Positions 52,179 to 60,158 of a stretch of 64,000 nt of DNA are shown in pieces. Made by a program: the position numbers and the translations under genes. The DNA comes from Deltaproteobacteria bacterium (GTDB lineage Bacteria; Desulfobacterota; Desulfobacteria; Desulfobacterales; B30-G6), in assembly GCA_022340465.1 (NCBI GenBank), contig JAJDNW010000030.1, forward strand, positions 22,564 to 86,563. The letters are read 5' to 3'. The notes below the pieces were generated by a model. The model searched no databases and was not told the DNA's origin. It worked only from the letters and a program-made list of their open reading frames with translations. Positions within the stretch are counted from its first letter, which is position 1; each line of letters opens with the position of its first letter.

Positions 52179-52733
52179 TTACCGGCAGTGCTGTGCGTAA
52201 TGATGCACTACCATATAGACCCACTCCTGTCCTTTTATGAGGCCGAAATAGATGCCCACGAGTCCGCCGGACAGCATTGACATGACGACAGGACTGAATA
52301 TAACAACTCCAGCGCCGGTTTCGCGACGGTCCACTCCCCGGCAGATCAGCTCGGCCAGGGAAAGTTCCACACAGGTGACGCACATGATGCCGAACGTCCA
52401 GGGAAGCAGGAAGAAATAGATGCGTTCGATTCCGCTGAACTGGCAGGCGATCTCGGCATCGACCATCAGCACCCAGATGACCGGGTTGGCAAAGGCGATC
52501 ACCAGGCGCTCGATGAACCGGGCCCCTCTGAAGTACGCGAGCGGAGGGCCGACAAGGGCGAAGAACCAGAGAGAAACGAAAGTGAGGGGACCCGCCGTCC
52601 CGATAACGAAGTCCCTGAAAAGCCCCGGAGAAAGGGAACTGGCGGAGTTGTACACCAGGCTCGATATCTGGTGAATGGCCACCACCAGGATGAGGGGAAT
52701 CACGAAACGCTGGATGAAGCTTCTTTTCTGCAT
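52179..52733 (-). CDS. Hypothetical integral membrane protein
   Basis: This 184-residue protein has about five hydrophobic segments (near residues 8-28, 45-65, 75-95, 105-125 and 145-165) and is not assigned to any family. Charged loops carry RGARFIER and CRGVDRRETGAG. It has no signal for a known transporter. The ATG at 52733 opens MQKRSFIQRF, a positively charged N terminus. It is on the same strand as the flavin-type gene upstream and the sulfatase downstream, with about 140 bases on each side, so co-transcription is uncertain. Confidence 0.6.
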   Translation of the reverse strand: MQKRSFIQRFVIPLILVVAIHQISSLVYNSASSLSPGLFRDFVIGTAGPLTFVSLWFFALVGPPLAYFRGARFIERLVIAFANPVIWVLMVDAEIACQFSGIERIYFFLLPWTFGIMCVTCVELSLAELICRGVDRRETGAGVVIFSPVVMSMLSGGLVGIYFGLIKGQEWVYMVVHHYAQHCR

Positions 52734-52872
52734 ACTGTGCGATGTCCCATTGTTTCAGGTGCAATTCGGGGAAGAAGGAAAGAAGCTTAGAAGGTGAGAG
52801 GGTAGGCAGGTTTGCCGGTGTTCCTGTCGCCTCCTGCTGATGTCCATCCGATCTTCCTACCCGCTTGCCTTC

Positions 52873-53757
52873 TTAAGTTCTGATCTTCTGATTGCCTGTA
52901 GCTCTGTCCATCTGGAACGCCGTCACCGGTTCCAGCTTCACTTCCGGGTATATCTGTCCATGACTCGGCGGCATGGAATTGTAAACCCAGTCGATGTCCA
53001 GAATCCCCAGCGTGGTCAGGCGTATCTTCCGGAACCCTTGAAACGTGCCCCTTACCAGCACCGACTGCATCTTCAGGTTGAGCCCCAGGACCGTCACGGC
53101 GGCACCTTTTTCAATCACGCCCAGTTCATCGGCATAGGGGCGGGCGGAAAAGACGATGCGGCGGCTGCCGGCAGTCTGGCATTGGATGGCCGGTATGATC
53201 ACGGGAAACCCGTCACCGCCCAGGTACGAAATAAATTTCAAGGAATCGAGTTTGTCGAAGAGATTTTGTGCAAACGGCTTGAGGATGCGTTCCTTTTCCC
53301 GTGGGGCGGCCTTTCCCCTGGCGATTCTGGTGGCTACGGCGGCCGGGACGATTTTCCCCATGGGCAGCTTTTCCTTTCCGTACGTTTCTACCAGGTCCAG
53401 GTAATGGACGGTGTTGATGCCGAAATAGGTGTTGTAGCGGAACATCGGAATTTCATTGTAGACTTCGTATTCCGGGCCCTCGGTTCGTTTGTGGGTCCAG
53501 CGGGCCTTGCCGCGCCACAGGCGTCTGTCCATGGTCATGACCAGAAAACCGACATGCGGGTTCATCTGCATGTACCATTTGCTCAGGCCCATGCAGAACT
53601 GACCCAGGGTCAACTGGCCGGGACCGGGAGCCATGATGCTGGTGATCAGGGTGAGGTGGACCTGTCCGTCGGGGTTGACGCATCCCACCAGGCCGATCTT
53701 TTCGGCCGGCTCGAAGGCCTGCATCGCTTCTTTGGCAAAGTGATGTTTTGGCGTCAT
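52873..53757 (-). CDS. Pyridoxamine 5'-phosphate oxidase-family / flavin-binding-type protein
   Basis: This 294-residue cytosolic protein has residues 1-140 resembling the split-barrel FMN-binding fold of the PNPOx family: EKIGLVGCVNPDGQVHLTLITSIMAPG and GFLVMTMDRRLWRGKARW. The remaining part is not placed. It may be a flavin reductase or FMN-dependent oxidoreductase; no catalytic residue can be named. The ATG at 53757 is chosen with an AAGGT site. It lies 68 bases after the glycyl-radical activase stop on the same strand, so it probably belongs to that locus, but this is inference from order. Confidence 0.65.
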   Translation of the reverse strand: MTPKHHFAKEAMQAFEPAEKIGLVGCVNPDGQVHLTLITSIMAPGPGQLTLGQFCMGLSKWYMQMNPHVGFLVMTMDRRLWRGKARWTHKRTEGPEYEVYNEIPMFRYNTYFGINTVHYLDLVETYGKEKLPMGKIVPAAVATRIARGKAAPREKERILKPFAQNLFDKLDSLKFISYLGGDGFPVIIPAIQCQTAGSRRIVFSARPYADELGVIEKGAAVTVLGLNLKMQSVLVRGTFQGFRKIRLTTLGILDIDWVYNSMPPSHGQIYPEVKLEPVTAFQMDRATGNQKIRT

Positions 53758-53799
53758 ATCGTATACCTTTTTTATGGCTCTTGCGGGGGGCGCGTCCTT

Positions 53800-53832
53800 T
53801 TGCATCTATCCCCGCCTGAAAGCCGTCATTGA
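53800..53832. repeat. 33-bp dispersed repeat, copy 2
   Basis: It matches 7522-7554 at 29 of 33 positions and overlaps the last codons of the activase gene (stop at 53826). The repeat may therefore have supplied part of that gene's 3' end. Confidence 0.5.
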
Positions 53833-54797
53833 GATGTATCGAGCTTCGAAGAGCCGCTCCAGTGAACAATGCCCGGATCGACACCGGAGGCTTTTGCCGC
53901 GGATACCAGGCAATGGATCTGTTCTTCGTCCAGGAGGGCGGCGCGCTCAAACTGCCAGTGCAGTCCCAGACGGGCGTATTTGTCACGACACAGGTTATTG
54001 AAAGCGCACAATTCCCAGCGGCTTACTTTTCCGTCCAGATGTGTTTTTATCCAGGCTCCGATGCCGCTGATATTCTTTTCCGTGTCGGTGGCCCCCGGGA
54101 TGAGCGGCGTTCTGATCCACAGGTCTTCGGGGTACAGGTGGCTGTCTATGTACGCGGCGGCATGCATCAGGTTTTCGAGAATAATCCGATTGTCGCTGCC
54201 GGTAAAGGCGTGATGCCTGTCGGGATCGATCTCCTTGATATCGAAAAGCACCAGGTTGGCATATGGCAGAAGCATGTCCAGGGCGCTTTTGTTGCACAAT
54301 CCGCAGGTGTCCAGCGCGGTTTTCACTCCCCGGGCGCGGATCCGTTGCAGAAATTGGGCGGCAAAGGCGGCCTGGAGCGTGGGTTCTCCCCCGGACAGGG
54401 TCACCCCACCCATGGACTTTTCGAAGTACACCCGGTCCTTGAGAACTTCCCTTACCAGCGCTTCCAGGTCCCATTTTTTCCCGAGTAGTTCGAGGGCCGT
54501 GGACGGACACGCCTCGACACAGAGCCCGCATCCGTCGCAGCGTTTGCGATCGATTTCGACGCCTTTTTCCGACAGGGTCAACGCTTTGCGCGGGCACGTT
54601 TCCACACAGGTGCAGCAGCCGATGCAGCGCGACCCGATCCAATGGATCTGGGGCTGCGGAGCGATGCTTTCCGGATTGTGGCACCAGGTGCACTTCAGGC
54701 TGCAGCCCTTGAAGAAAACGGTGGTTCGCAGGCCCGGCCCGTCTTCGGTTGACATGCGCTGGATTTCAAGAAGGAGGGCCGAGTTGGATTTGTCCAT
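53826..54797 (-). CDS. Glycyl-radical enzyme activating protein (radical SAM)
   Basis: This 323-residue radical-SAM activase generates the glycyl radical on its partner enzyme. The SAM cluster CX3CX2C is at C32, C36 and C39 (GCSLKCTWCHN). It is followed by two ferredoxin-like 4Fe-4S motifs near 58-69 (CIGCCTCVETC) and 87-98 (CDGCGLCVEAC), the extra-cluster type found with dehydratase- and lyase-type glycyl-radical enzymes rather than plain PFL activase. SAM-binding GGVTLSGGEPTLQ lies near 130. It is encoded downstream of the glycyl-radical enzyme on the same strand with 192 bases between them. A specific pair is very likely. Confidence 0.93.
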   Translation of the reverse strand: MDKSNSALLLEIQRMSTEDGPGLRTTVFFKGCSLKCTWCHNPESIAPQPQIHWIGSRCIGCCTCVETCPRKALTLSEKGVEIDRKRCDGCGLCVEACPSTALELLGKKWDLEALVREVLKDRVYFEKSMGGVTLSGGEPTLQAAFAAQFLQRIRARGVKTALDTCGLCNKSALDMLLPYANLVLFDIKEIDPDRHHAFTGSDNRIILENLMHAAAYIDSHLYPEDLWIRTPLIPGATDTEKNISGIGAWIKTHLDGKVSRWELCAFNNLCRDKYARLGLHWQFERAALLDEEQIHCLVSAAKASGVDPGIVHWSGSSKLDTSQ

Positions 54798-54822
54798 TCG
54801 TCAACCTAAAACTTCATCACGA

Positions 54823-54840
54823 AATCACGAAAACAAGAAA
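54823..54840. repeat. Short dispersed intergenic repeat, copy 2
   Basis: The 18 bases are identical to 39016-39033. They lie in the intergenic DNA between the activase and glycyl-radical enzyme genes, which also contains a 13-bp tandem repeat (CATAAAACGATTT, twice) near 54930. Confidence 0.5.
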
Positions 54841-54989
54841 GCACGAAAAAATCGACAGGGCTGAAACCCTGGACTACACAACAACACGCCGAATGCATTG
54901 TAGCCCAGGGAGTTATTCCTGCAACCTAAAACATAAAACGATTTCATAAAACGATTTCAGGGTTTGGCACGTGAATATTGTTTTAATTA

Positions 54990-57506
54990 TCAAAACTGAC
55001 TGTGGCTCAATCGGTTAATGACTTCATCCTGCAATTCCCTGCCCACCGTGGTGAAATAGGCGTTATAGCCTGTGATTCTGACCAGCAGATGACGGTAGTC
55101 CGTGGGATTTTTCTGGGCATCCCTGAGCATTTCGGGGTCGAGGATGTTGACCTGAAGAGCGGTTCCCCCGTTTTCGACGTACCCCTTGAGAAAGGCCTTG
55201 AATTTCTTTCTGTGTTCGGGGTCCTTGATGATGGACGGGTTGAAGGTCATGGTGTGACTGGCGCCGTTGGGCAGGCAGTTGAGATAGTCTAGCCAGTCGC
55301 CGTTGCCGTCCGCCGCTTTCCCGCCGAGCACCTTGCCCACCGAGTTGGTGTTGGCCGTGGGGCCCTTTATGTCGGCACCGTTGGAGGGGCAGATGGCGTT
55401 GGACAGAAACTGGCCCCTGCGCCGGCCGTCGGCGCTGGCCGCCATGATATACCCGTCACCGGCCCAGTAGTTCCAGCTGAGCATTCCGGGCCGGAACCGG
55501 CGGCCGGTGGACAGGGTTTGGTATTTCCAGGTTTCCGCGCACCAGAGATCCATGACTCTTTTGGCCAGGGCATCGGCATCGTCGTCGTCGCGCCCGTACT
55601 TGGGGGCCTTGTTCTTGGCCATGGCCTGGAGTTTGGCATGGCCGTGCCAGTTGTCTTTCAGGGCCCTGACGAGTTGGCCCATGGTGCAGGCCCGTTTGTC
55701 GAAAACCAGGTATTTTACGGCCAGAAGCGAGTCGACCGTGGTGGCGAAGGTGACGGCCTCGAGGGTGGTGAAGTTGATCTCGGCGCCCCCCCGGGTAATG
55801 TCTAGGCCCTTTTCGGCACACCCCTTGACCAAACAGGAGAGGTAAGGTGTCGGCAAAAACGCCGCACGCACTTTTTCCGAGGCCTCATACACCCGGGCGC
55901 ACCTTTCGACGATGTAGGCGGTTTGACGGGCATAGGCCCGCCAGAAGTCGTCGAAGCTCTCGAAGGACGTTGCATCGCCGGTGTCCGGGCCCTCACGCCG
56001 GATTTTTTCCGGCGTACCTTTCATGGGGTCGACGAAGGCGACCAGGTCCCTGCCCCCGGTCAGGGCCAGCTCGACGGCCTTGAGCAGGTTCAGGTTGATG
56101 TCCACGGTGCCGGAGCGGTCATTGCCCACCATGGTGTTTTCCAGGCAGCCGACCGGGGCGTAGTCGTAGACGTTGCCGGCGTTGATCAGGTGGGAGAGGC
56201 CGGCTTTTTCGGCCTCCAGCAGCATGCCGGCCATGGATCTTTCGTCGAAGTTGATCAGAAACGGTGCCCCCTGGCTGTCGGAGATCATGTCGACCACCTT
56301 GTCGAGCAGCGGCTCCGGCGACCGGCGATGCAGCCTGACGTTGGGCTTGGGTTCCAGGATGGGGGTCATGTCATCGATCACCTCCAGGAACATGTAGGTC
56401 AGCTCGTTGGTCATGTCACGGCCCCCGGCTCCCATGCCCGAAAGGGTGATCAGCTGGCCGAACCCGGCCGTGATGCCCTGGTTGCCGTTGCGGATCATGG
56501 CATCGTAAGCCGTGTTGCAGTGGAACCAGAAGCACTTGAGGATCTCCTTGGCAAATTCGCGATCCATGCCCCTGGATTTCGAATATTCCCAGTAAGGCAG
56601 CAGATACTGGTCGATTCGCCCGAAGGAAACGCCGGGTCCGGGGTAGTTCTCGTCGCTCATGATCAGCATGTGGGTCAACCAGAGAGCCTGCACCGCTTCC
56701 CAGAACGTTTGCGCGGGCTCCCAGGGCACACGGGCAAGGTTGTCCGCCATTTGCCGCAGCTCGTCTTTGCGGGTTCGATCCTGCTCTTTCCCGGCCAGGT
56801 TTCGGCACAGCCGGGCATACCGTCCGGCCAGTTCTCCCGGGAGGGTAGCCGCTGTCATCATGGCCCTTAGCTGTTCCCCCCTGGGGCCGTTTTGTTCATC
56901 GGCACCCAGGTTTTCATAGGCTGTTTCCAGCTCCGCGAGAATCCCTTTCCAGCCGATGCTAAGGGCGCGCTCGTATCCGGGCACCAGATGACCGTTGGTT
57001 GCGCCGGCATTGCCGTAACCGTGGTCGTGGAACCATTTCATTTGGGCGCGGGCGCCTTTTTTGCCGGTCACCAGTTTGTCGTAGGCCTTGCGTTCTTTGG
57101 AGGTAAAACAGGTGGAGGTGACCACGTTGAACCTGGCCCCGGCAATGAGATCGCCCGGGAGCATCTCCTGGGGGACGTGGTTCACCATGACCTCTTTGAG
57201 AAACCAGGCTTTTCTTTCGGCCAGCGAAAGGCTCCAGAAGTCCTCCCTGAGGGGGACATTGCGTGCGGCCTGGTGGTATCCGCCTCCCAGCGTGTCGAGA
57301 AGCATATAGACCTCCGGCACGATGTAATAGGTCATTTCCTGGTACTGAAGGTCCCAGGGCGTGCCCGTCGACCAGGCCGTGAATTCGTTGTTCCAGTTTC
57401 TTTTGTTACCCTCGAAATAGTAATCTCTTAACCAGGAAACCCGTGGCGAGAGGCCCTTGGGCTCCTTCATCGGGTGGGGACGGGGCTGAGCCAGCGCGGT
57501 TGTCAC
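54990..57506 (-). CDS. Glycyl-radical enzyme of unknown substrate (PFL superfamily)
   Basis: This 838-residue glycyl-radical enzyme has the C-terminal radical site RITGYNAYF with glycine 813, and an active-site C454-L-E456 (GCLENTMVGN). The C-x-E pattern is that of dehydratases and lyases (glycerol dehydratase, choline lyase, HypD), not the CC of pyruvate formate-lyase. The N terminus (RVSWLRDYYFEGNKRNWNNEFTAW) belongs to a PFL-like group known from anaerobes; the substrate is unidentified. The GTG start at 57506 has GGAGGAGG 5 bases upstream. It has its own promoter (57591-57563). Its neighbours are activase, flavin-type protein, MerR regulator and a divergent symporter-amidohydrolase pair, suggesting a regulated catabolic module. 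Confidence 0.92.
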   Translation of the reverse strand: MTTALAQPRPHPMKEPKGLSPRVSWLRDYYFEGNKRNWNNEFTAWSTGTPWDLQYQEMTYYIVPEVYMLLDTLGGGYHQAARNVPLREDFWSLSLAERKAWFLKEVMVNHVPQEMLPGDLIAGARFNVVTSTCFTSKERKAYDKLVTGKKGARAQMKWFHDHGYGNAGATNGHLVPGYERALSIGWKGILAELETAYENLGADEQNGPRGEQLRAMMTAATLPGELAGRYARLCRNLAGKEQDRTRKDELRQMADNLARVPWEPAQTFWEAVQALWLTHMLIMSDENYPGPGVSFGRIDQYLLPYWEYSKSRGMDREFAKEILKCFWFHCNTAYDAMIRNGNQGITAGFGQLITLSGMGAGGRDMTNELTYMFLEVIDDMTPILEPKPNVRLHRRSPEPLLDKVVDMISDSQGAPFLINFDERSMAGMLLEAEKAGLSHLINAGNVYDYAPVGCLENTMVGNDRSGTVDINLNLLKAVELALTGGRDLVAFVDPMKGTPEKIRREGPDTGDATSFESFDDFWRAYARQTAYIVERCARVYEASEKVRAAFLPTPYLSCLVKGCAEKGLDITRGGAEINFTTLEAVTFATTVDSLLAVKYLVFDKRACTMGQLVRALKDNWHGHAKLQAMAKNKAPKYGRDDDDADALAKRVMDLWCAETWKYQTLSTGRRFRPGMLSWNYWAGDGYIMAASADGRRRGQFLSNAICPSNGADIKGPTANTNSVGKVLGGKAADGNGDWLDYLNCLPNGASHTMTFNPSIIKDPEHRKKFKAFLKGYVENGGTALQVNILDPEMLRDAQKNPTDYRHLLVRITGYNAYFTTVGRELQDEVINRLSHSQF

Positions 57507-57562
57507 GGCATCCTCCTCCGGAATGAAAATTTCCTTTAAATATGAACCGTTCCGATCAATTA

Positions 57563-57591
57563 CTTATAAAAAAAAATGCTCGTCGCGTCAA
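57563..57591 (-). promoter_or_regulatory. Promoter of the glycyl-radical enzyme gene
   Basis: On the minus strand TTGACG (57591-57586) and TATAAG (57568-57563) are separated by 17 bases. Eight of those 17 are T residues. The predicted start near 57556 gives a 50-base leader before the GTG. Confidence 0.6.
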
Positions 57592-57672
57592 TATTAAAGG
57601 TGGCGGGCACAAGTTTGGACCGTTGCTTGAAAACACGCATCACGACTTGGCGGCTTTGATTGCAGACGGGTC

Positions 57673-57750
57673 TCAATTGTTTTTCGCGTATACTGAAGTC
57701 CCCTCCTTGATAGTTTCCGCCTTTTCAACGGTATTGGTTTTATGGTCCAT
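57673..57750 (-). CDS. Putative 25-residue peptide
   Basis: This is a minus-strand ORF from ATG 57750 to TGA 57673, beginning MDHKTNTVEKAETIKEGTSV. It is preceded by GAGGAGG at a good distance (about 6 bases). The peptide is hydrophilic and charged with no known family. It lies between merR and the glycyl-radical enzyme gene on the same strand. A decayed gene start or an untranslated chance ORF is also possible. Confidence 0.35.
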   Translation of the reverse strand: MDHKTNTVEKAETIKEGTSVYAKNN

Positions 57751-57820
57751 TCGATTCCTCCTCTGCGACAGTCAAAGAACGGGGCCCTGGCGGCATTGGC
57801 AGCTCCCGCAACGCTGTGGG

Positions 57821-58549
57821 TTATTGAATGTTTTTGCCGGCGGATGGAAGGCTTCCCTTTTTGATCGTGTCTTTCAAGATCTCTTGCATGAAATTGTGAG
57901 TCAGGTGATAGACAAAAATGGGGATGAGTTCCGCGTTCGTTTTGGCAATGTTTTTTATTTCTTTCTTTGAAAAATCGTTGTCGATCAGGTCCTGACGGAA
58001 TCTTTGCAGAGACGCATAAAGCACCTCGATATGGTTGTCCCGCAGCTTTTTCAGGGCCGTTCTGCTGAAGCCGTTTTCGTGGGACAGCCCCCTTTTTCGC
58101 ATGTCGCCGATCAGTTTACCCAGCTGAACCGCGTCGTGCGGATAAACTTTTTCACCGCCAACTTTCCTGGGAACGATGATCCGATAATTTTCAAAGTCCT
58201 TAAGTCTTTCCGGGCTCATGCCGGTATATTCGAGAAAGGTGTTTTCCCCCTTGATTTCTTCAGGCATGAGATAGTCGTTGGTTTCGAAGTAAGCACTTTT
58301 GATTTCCAGCAGCTCTTCATCTTCCACCTCCAAGCGTTTGTCCCTGATAATTTTTTTTATCTGGGAAATCGGAAGGAAATGCTTCTGCTGAAGCTTCTTG
58401 ATCAGCAGGATACGTTCCACATGCCTTTCCTCATAACGGGCCTGGTTCGGAAGCGGTTTTTCCACCGGCGGCAGCATGCCTTCGCGGACAAAATAATGGA
58501 TCATTTCTCTGGATACCCCGGTTTTTTTTATCAAATCTTTCATTTTCAT
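57821..58549 (-). CDS. MerR family transcriptional regulator
   Basis: This 242-residue regulator has an N-terminal winged-helix MerR domain (residues 1-72: MKDLIKKTGVSREMIHYFVREGMLPP). A long linker helix and a C-terminal domain of about 170 residues without metal-binding cysteine motifs follow, so an organic ligand rather than metal is likely. The second part has another helix-turn-helix-like stretch (TGMSPERLKDFENYRIIVPRK), as in two-HTH MerR variants. It is placed between the glycyl-radical enzyme and the divergent symporter gene, so it probably controls both. ATGs at 58549 and 58543 are equivalent. Its own promoter (58640-58613) overlaps a perfect inverted repeat. Confidence 0.88.
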   Translation of the reverse strand: MKMKDLIKKTGVSREMIHYFVREGMLPPVEKPLPNQARYEERHVERILLIKKLQQKHFLPISQIKKIIRDKRLEVEDEELLEIKSAYFETNDYLMPEEIKGENTFLEYTGMSPERLKDFENYRIIVPRKVGGEKVYPHDAVQLGKLIGDMRKRGLSHENGFSRTALKKLRDNHIEVLYASLQRFRQDLIDNDFSKKEIKNIAKTNAELIPIFVYHLTHNFMQEILKDTIKKGSLPSAGKNIQ

Positions 58550-58590
58550 GTTGATTTGTGAGACCTCGTGACGGTTAGGATAAAAAATGC

Positions 58591-58640
58591 TTGCAATTTA
58601 ATGTATAACTAAATTATACATAATTTCATTACACGGTCAA
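58591..58640. promoter_or_regulatory. Divergent promoter region with inverted-repeat operator for the MerR regulator
   Basis: A perfect inverted repeat, ATGTATAA/TTATACAT (58601-58608 and 58614-58621, 5-base centre), lies between merR and the symporter gene. Leftward: TTGACC (58640-58635), 16 bases, TATAAT (58618-58613). Rightward: TTGCAA (58591-58596), 18 bases, TATACA (58615-58620). The repeat thus covers the rightward spacer and both -10 boxes. An operator inside a long spacer is the classical MerR arrangement. Confidence 0.65.
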
Positions 58641-58781
58641 GCCGGAATTTCAGCTTACATATCGAAGAACGGTGCTTTCTAATATTTTTTTAAGAAGGTA
58701 TATGCCGGATTATGCGCCCTTTCAACATCGGGGGCAGGTGCCGCTTGGGACGAACAACCACATCAACAAAAAGGAGGGAAT

Positions 58782-60158
58782 ATGGCATACGTCGATACAT
58801 TCGTAGGGTTTAACATCATGGCCATTGTCGGCCTGATGCTGGTGATCGGGGTGATCTTAAGGGCCAAAGTCAAAATTTTTCAAGATTTCCTCATCCCCGC
58901 GGCCATCATCGGCGGGGCCATCGGGTTTATTCTGATCAATACCGGGTTGCTGCCTTTCGAATCCAAACAGTTCGTGAATTTCAGCCTGCACGCTTTCATT
59001 ATCAGTTTCATGTCCTTGTGTCTGACAAACAAGCCCGACGATGCGGTTGAAGTCAGTAAAAAGGAGTATCTCAGAGGCGGGCTCTGGATGTCTTTTGTCT
59101 GGGCCGGCAGTGTGGGGCTGCAGGCCATTGTCGGCGGCCTGCTCGTCCTGGGGTACAACCTGGTCACCGGCAGCAGCTTTTCAGAAACGTTCGGCTACAT
59201 CTCGACCCACGGCTTTACGCAGGGTCCAGGTCAGGGCCTGACCATGGGCAAGATTTGGGCGGGGCTTGGCGCCTCGGGCGACCTGCCGATCGTGGGGCTG
59301 ATTTACGCGAACATCGGCTTTATTTTCGCTTTTATCATCGGTGTTCCTATGGCCCGCTATTTCATTAAAAAAGGGGTGAACACCAACAGGAAGGCCAGCA
59401 TCGAGAAAGAGTACCTGGTAGGCATTCTTGAAAATAAAAAATCGAGTGCCATGGGACACGAAAAAACCCATCCGGCCAATATCGACACCTTGGCCTTTCA
59501 ACTGTCCATCTTGTTTATCACCTACGGGCTTACCTACCTGTACATGAAGTATATTCTGGTTTACTTAAAAGGCGTACCCTTTTTAGGGGTGTTGACGGCT
59601 TGGGGCTTATTTTTCTTTCACGGTCTGGTGGTGGCGACCGTCGTCAGGCTGATCATCAACAAGATCGGGTTGGGCCACATGTTGAGTTCCCGCCTTCAGA
59701 AACACATTACCGGCGCCGCGGTCGATATTTTATTAGTGGCCTCCTTCATGAGCGTCAGTTTTCAGGTGCTCACGAAATACCTGGGGCCGATCCTCGTGGT
59801 ATCCGTGGGCGTCCTGGTGGTGACATTCCTCTATATCTGGTATTTTGGCCGCCAGCTTAGCGAACTGGGACCCGAAAGAATGATCGCCCAACTGGGCTGC
59901 TGTACGGGAGCCACGGCCAATGGGCTGTTGCTGCTGCGTATTCTGGACCCTGATTACACGACGAGTGTGTCCCTGGAACTGGCCTTTTTCAATGTGGCGA
60001 TTCTCTTTACGGCCGGCGTGCCGCTGTTCCTGGTGGCACCCAACGTGCCCAACATGAGCATGCTTGCGATTATGGGATTCTACGGCCTGTACACCCTGGT
60101 CTGTTTCGGGGTGGTTTGGTACCTGGGGAAAAGAAAGAGCGATAAGGAGGTTGTCTGA
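58782..60158 (+). CDS. GltS-like sodium:carboxylate symporter
   Basis: This 458-residue inner-membrane protein has about 11 hydrophobic helices. Two pore-type motifs are recognisable: THGFTQGPGQGLTMGKIWAGLG near 145 and GCCTGATANGLLLLRILDPD near 375, both typical of the glutamate:sodium symporter (GltS/ESS) family. It is about 50 residues longer than Escherichia coli GltS, mainly in a charged loop near 205-235 (NTNRKASIEKEYLVG). The substrate may be an amino acid or another dicarboxylate. AAGGAGGGA precedes the ATG. The stop overlaps the start of the amidohydrolase (TGATG), so the two are co-translated, which hints that the amidohydrolase acts on the imported compound. Confidence 0.8.
   Translation: MAYVDTFVGFNIMAIVGLMLVIGVILRAKVKIFQDFLIPAAIIGGAIGFILINTGLLPFESKQFVNFSLHAFIISFMSLCLTNKPDDAVEVSKKEYLRGGLWMSFVWAGSVGLQAIVGGLLVLGYNLVTGSSFSETFGYISTHGFTQGPGQGLTMGKIWAGLGASGDLPIVGLIYANIGFIFAFIIGVPMARYFIKKGVNTNRKASIEKEYLVGILENKKSSAMGHEKTHPANIDTLAFQLSILFITYGLTYLYMKYILVYLKGVPFLGVLTAWGLFFFHGLVVATVVRLIINKIGLGHMLSSRLQKHITGAAVDILLVASFMSVSFQVLTKYLGPILVVSVGVLVVTFLYIWYFGRQLSELGPERMIAQLGCCTGATANGLLLLRILDPDYTTSVSLELAFFNVAILFTAGVPLFLVAPNVPNMSMLAIMGFYGLYTLVCFGVVWYLGKRKSDKEVV

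Larger units (their letters stand above)
57507..57820. other. Intergenic region between merR and glycyl-radical enzyme genes
   Basis: These 314 bases contain the promoter of the glycyl-radical enzyme and one short ORF with a strong ribosome site (57673-57750). No larger gene is supported. Confidence 0.5.

Noticed and set aside
55923..56870. 315-codon plus-strand open frame
   Set aside because: Antisense to the glycyl-radical enzyme; no recognisable motif.
54990..57506. Pyruvate formate-lyase or alkyl/benzylsuccinate synthase identity of the glycyl-radical enzyme
   Set aside because: The active site has a single cysteine in C-x-E form rather than the PFL Cys-Cys pair, and none of the small subunits expected for benzylsuccinate synthase is nearby.
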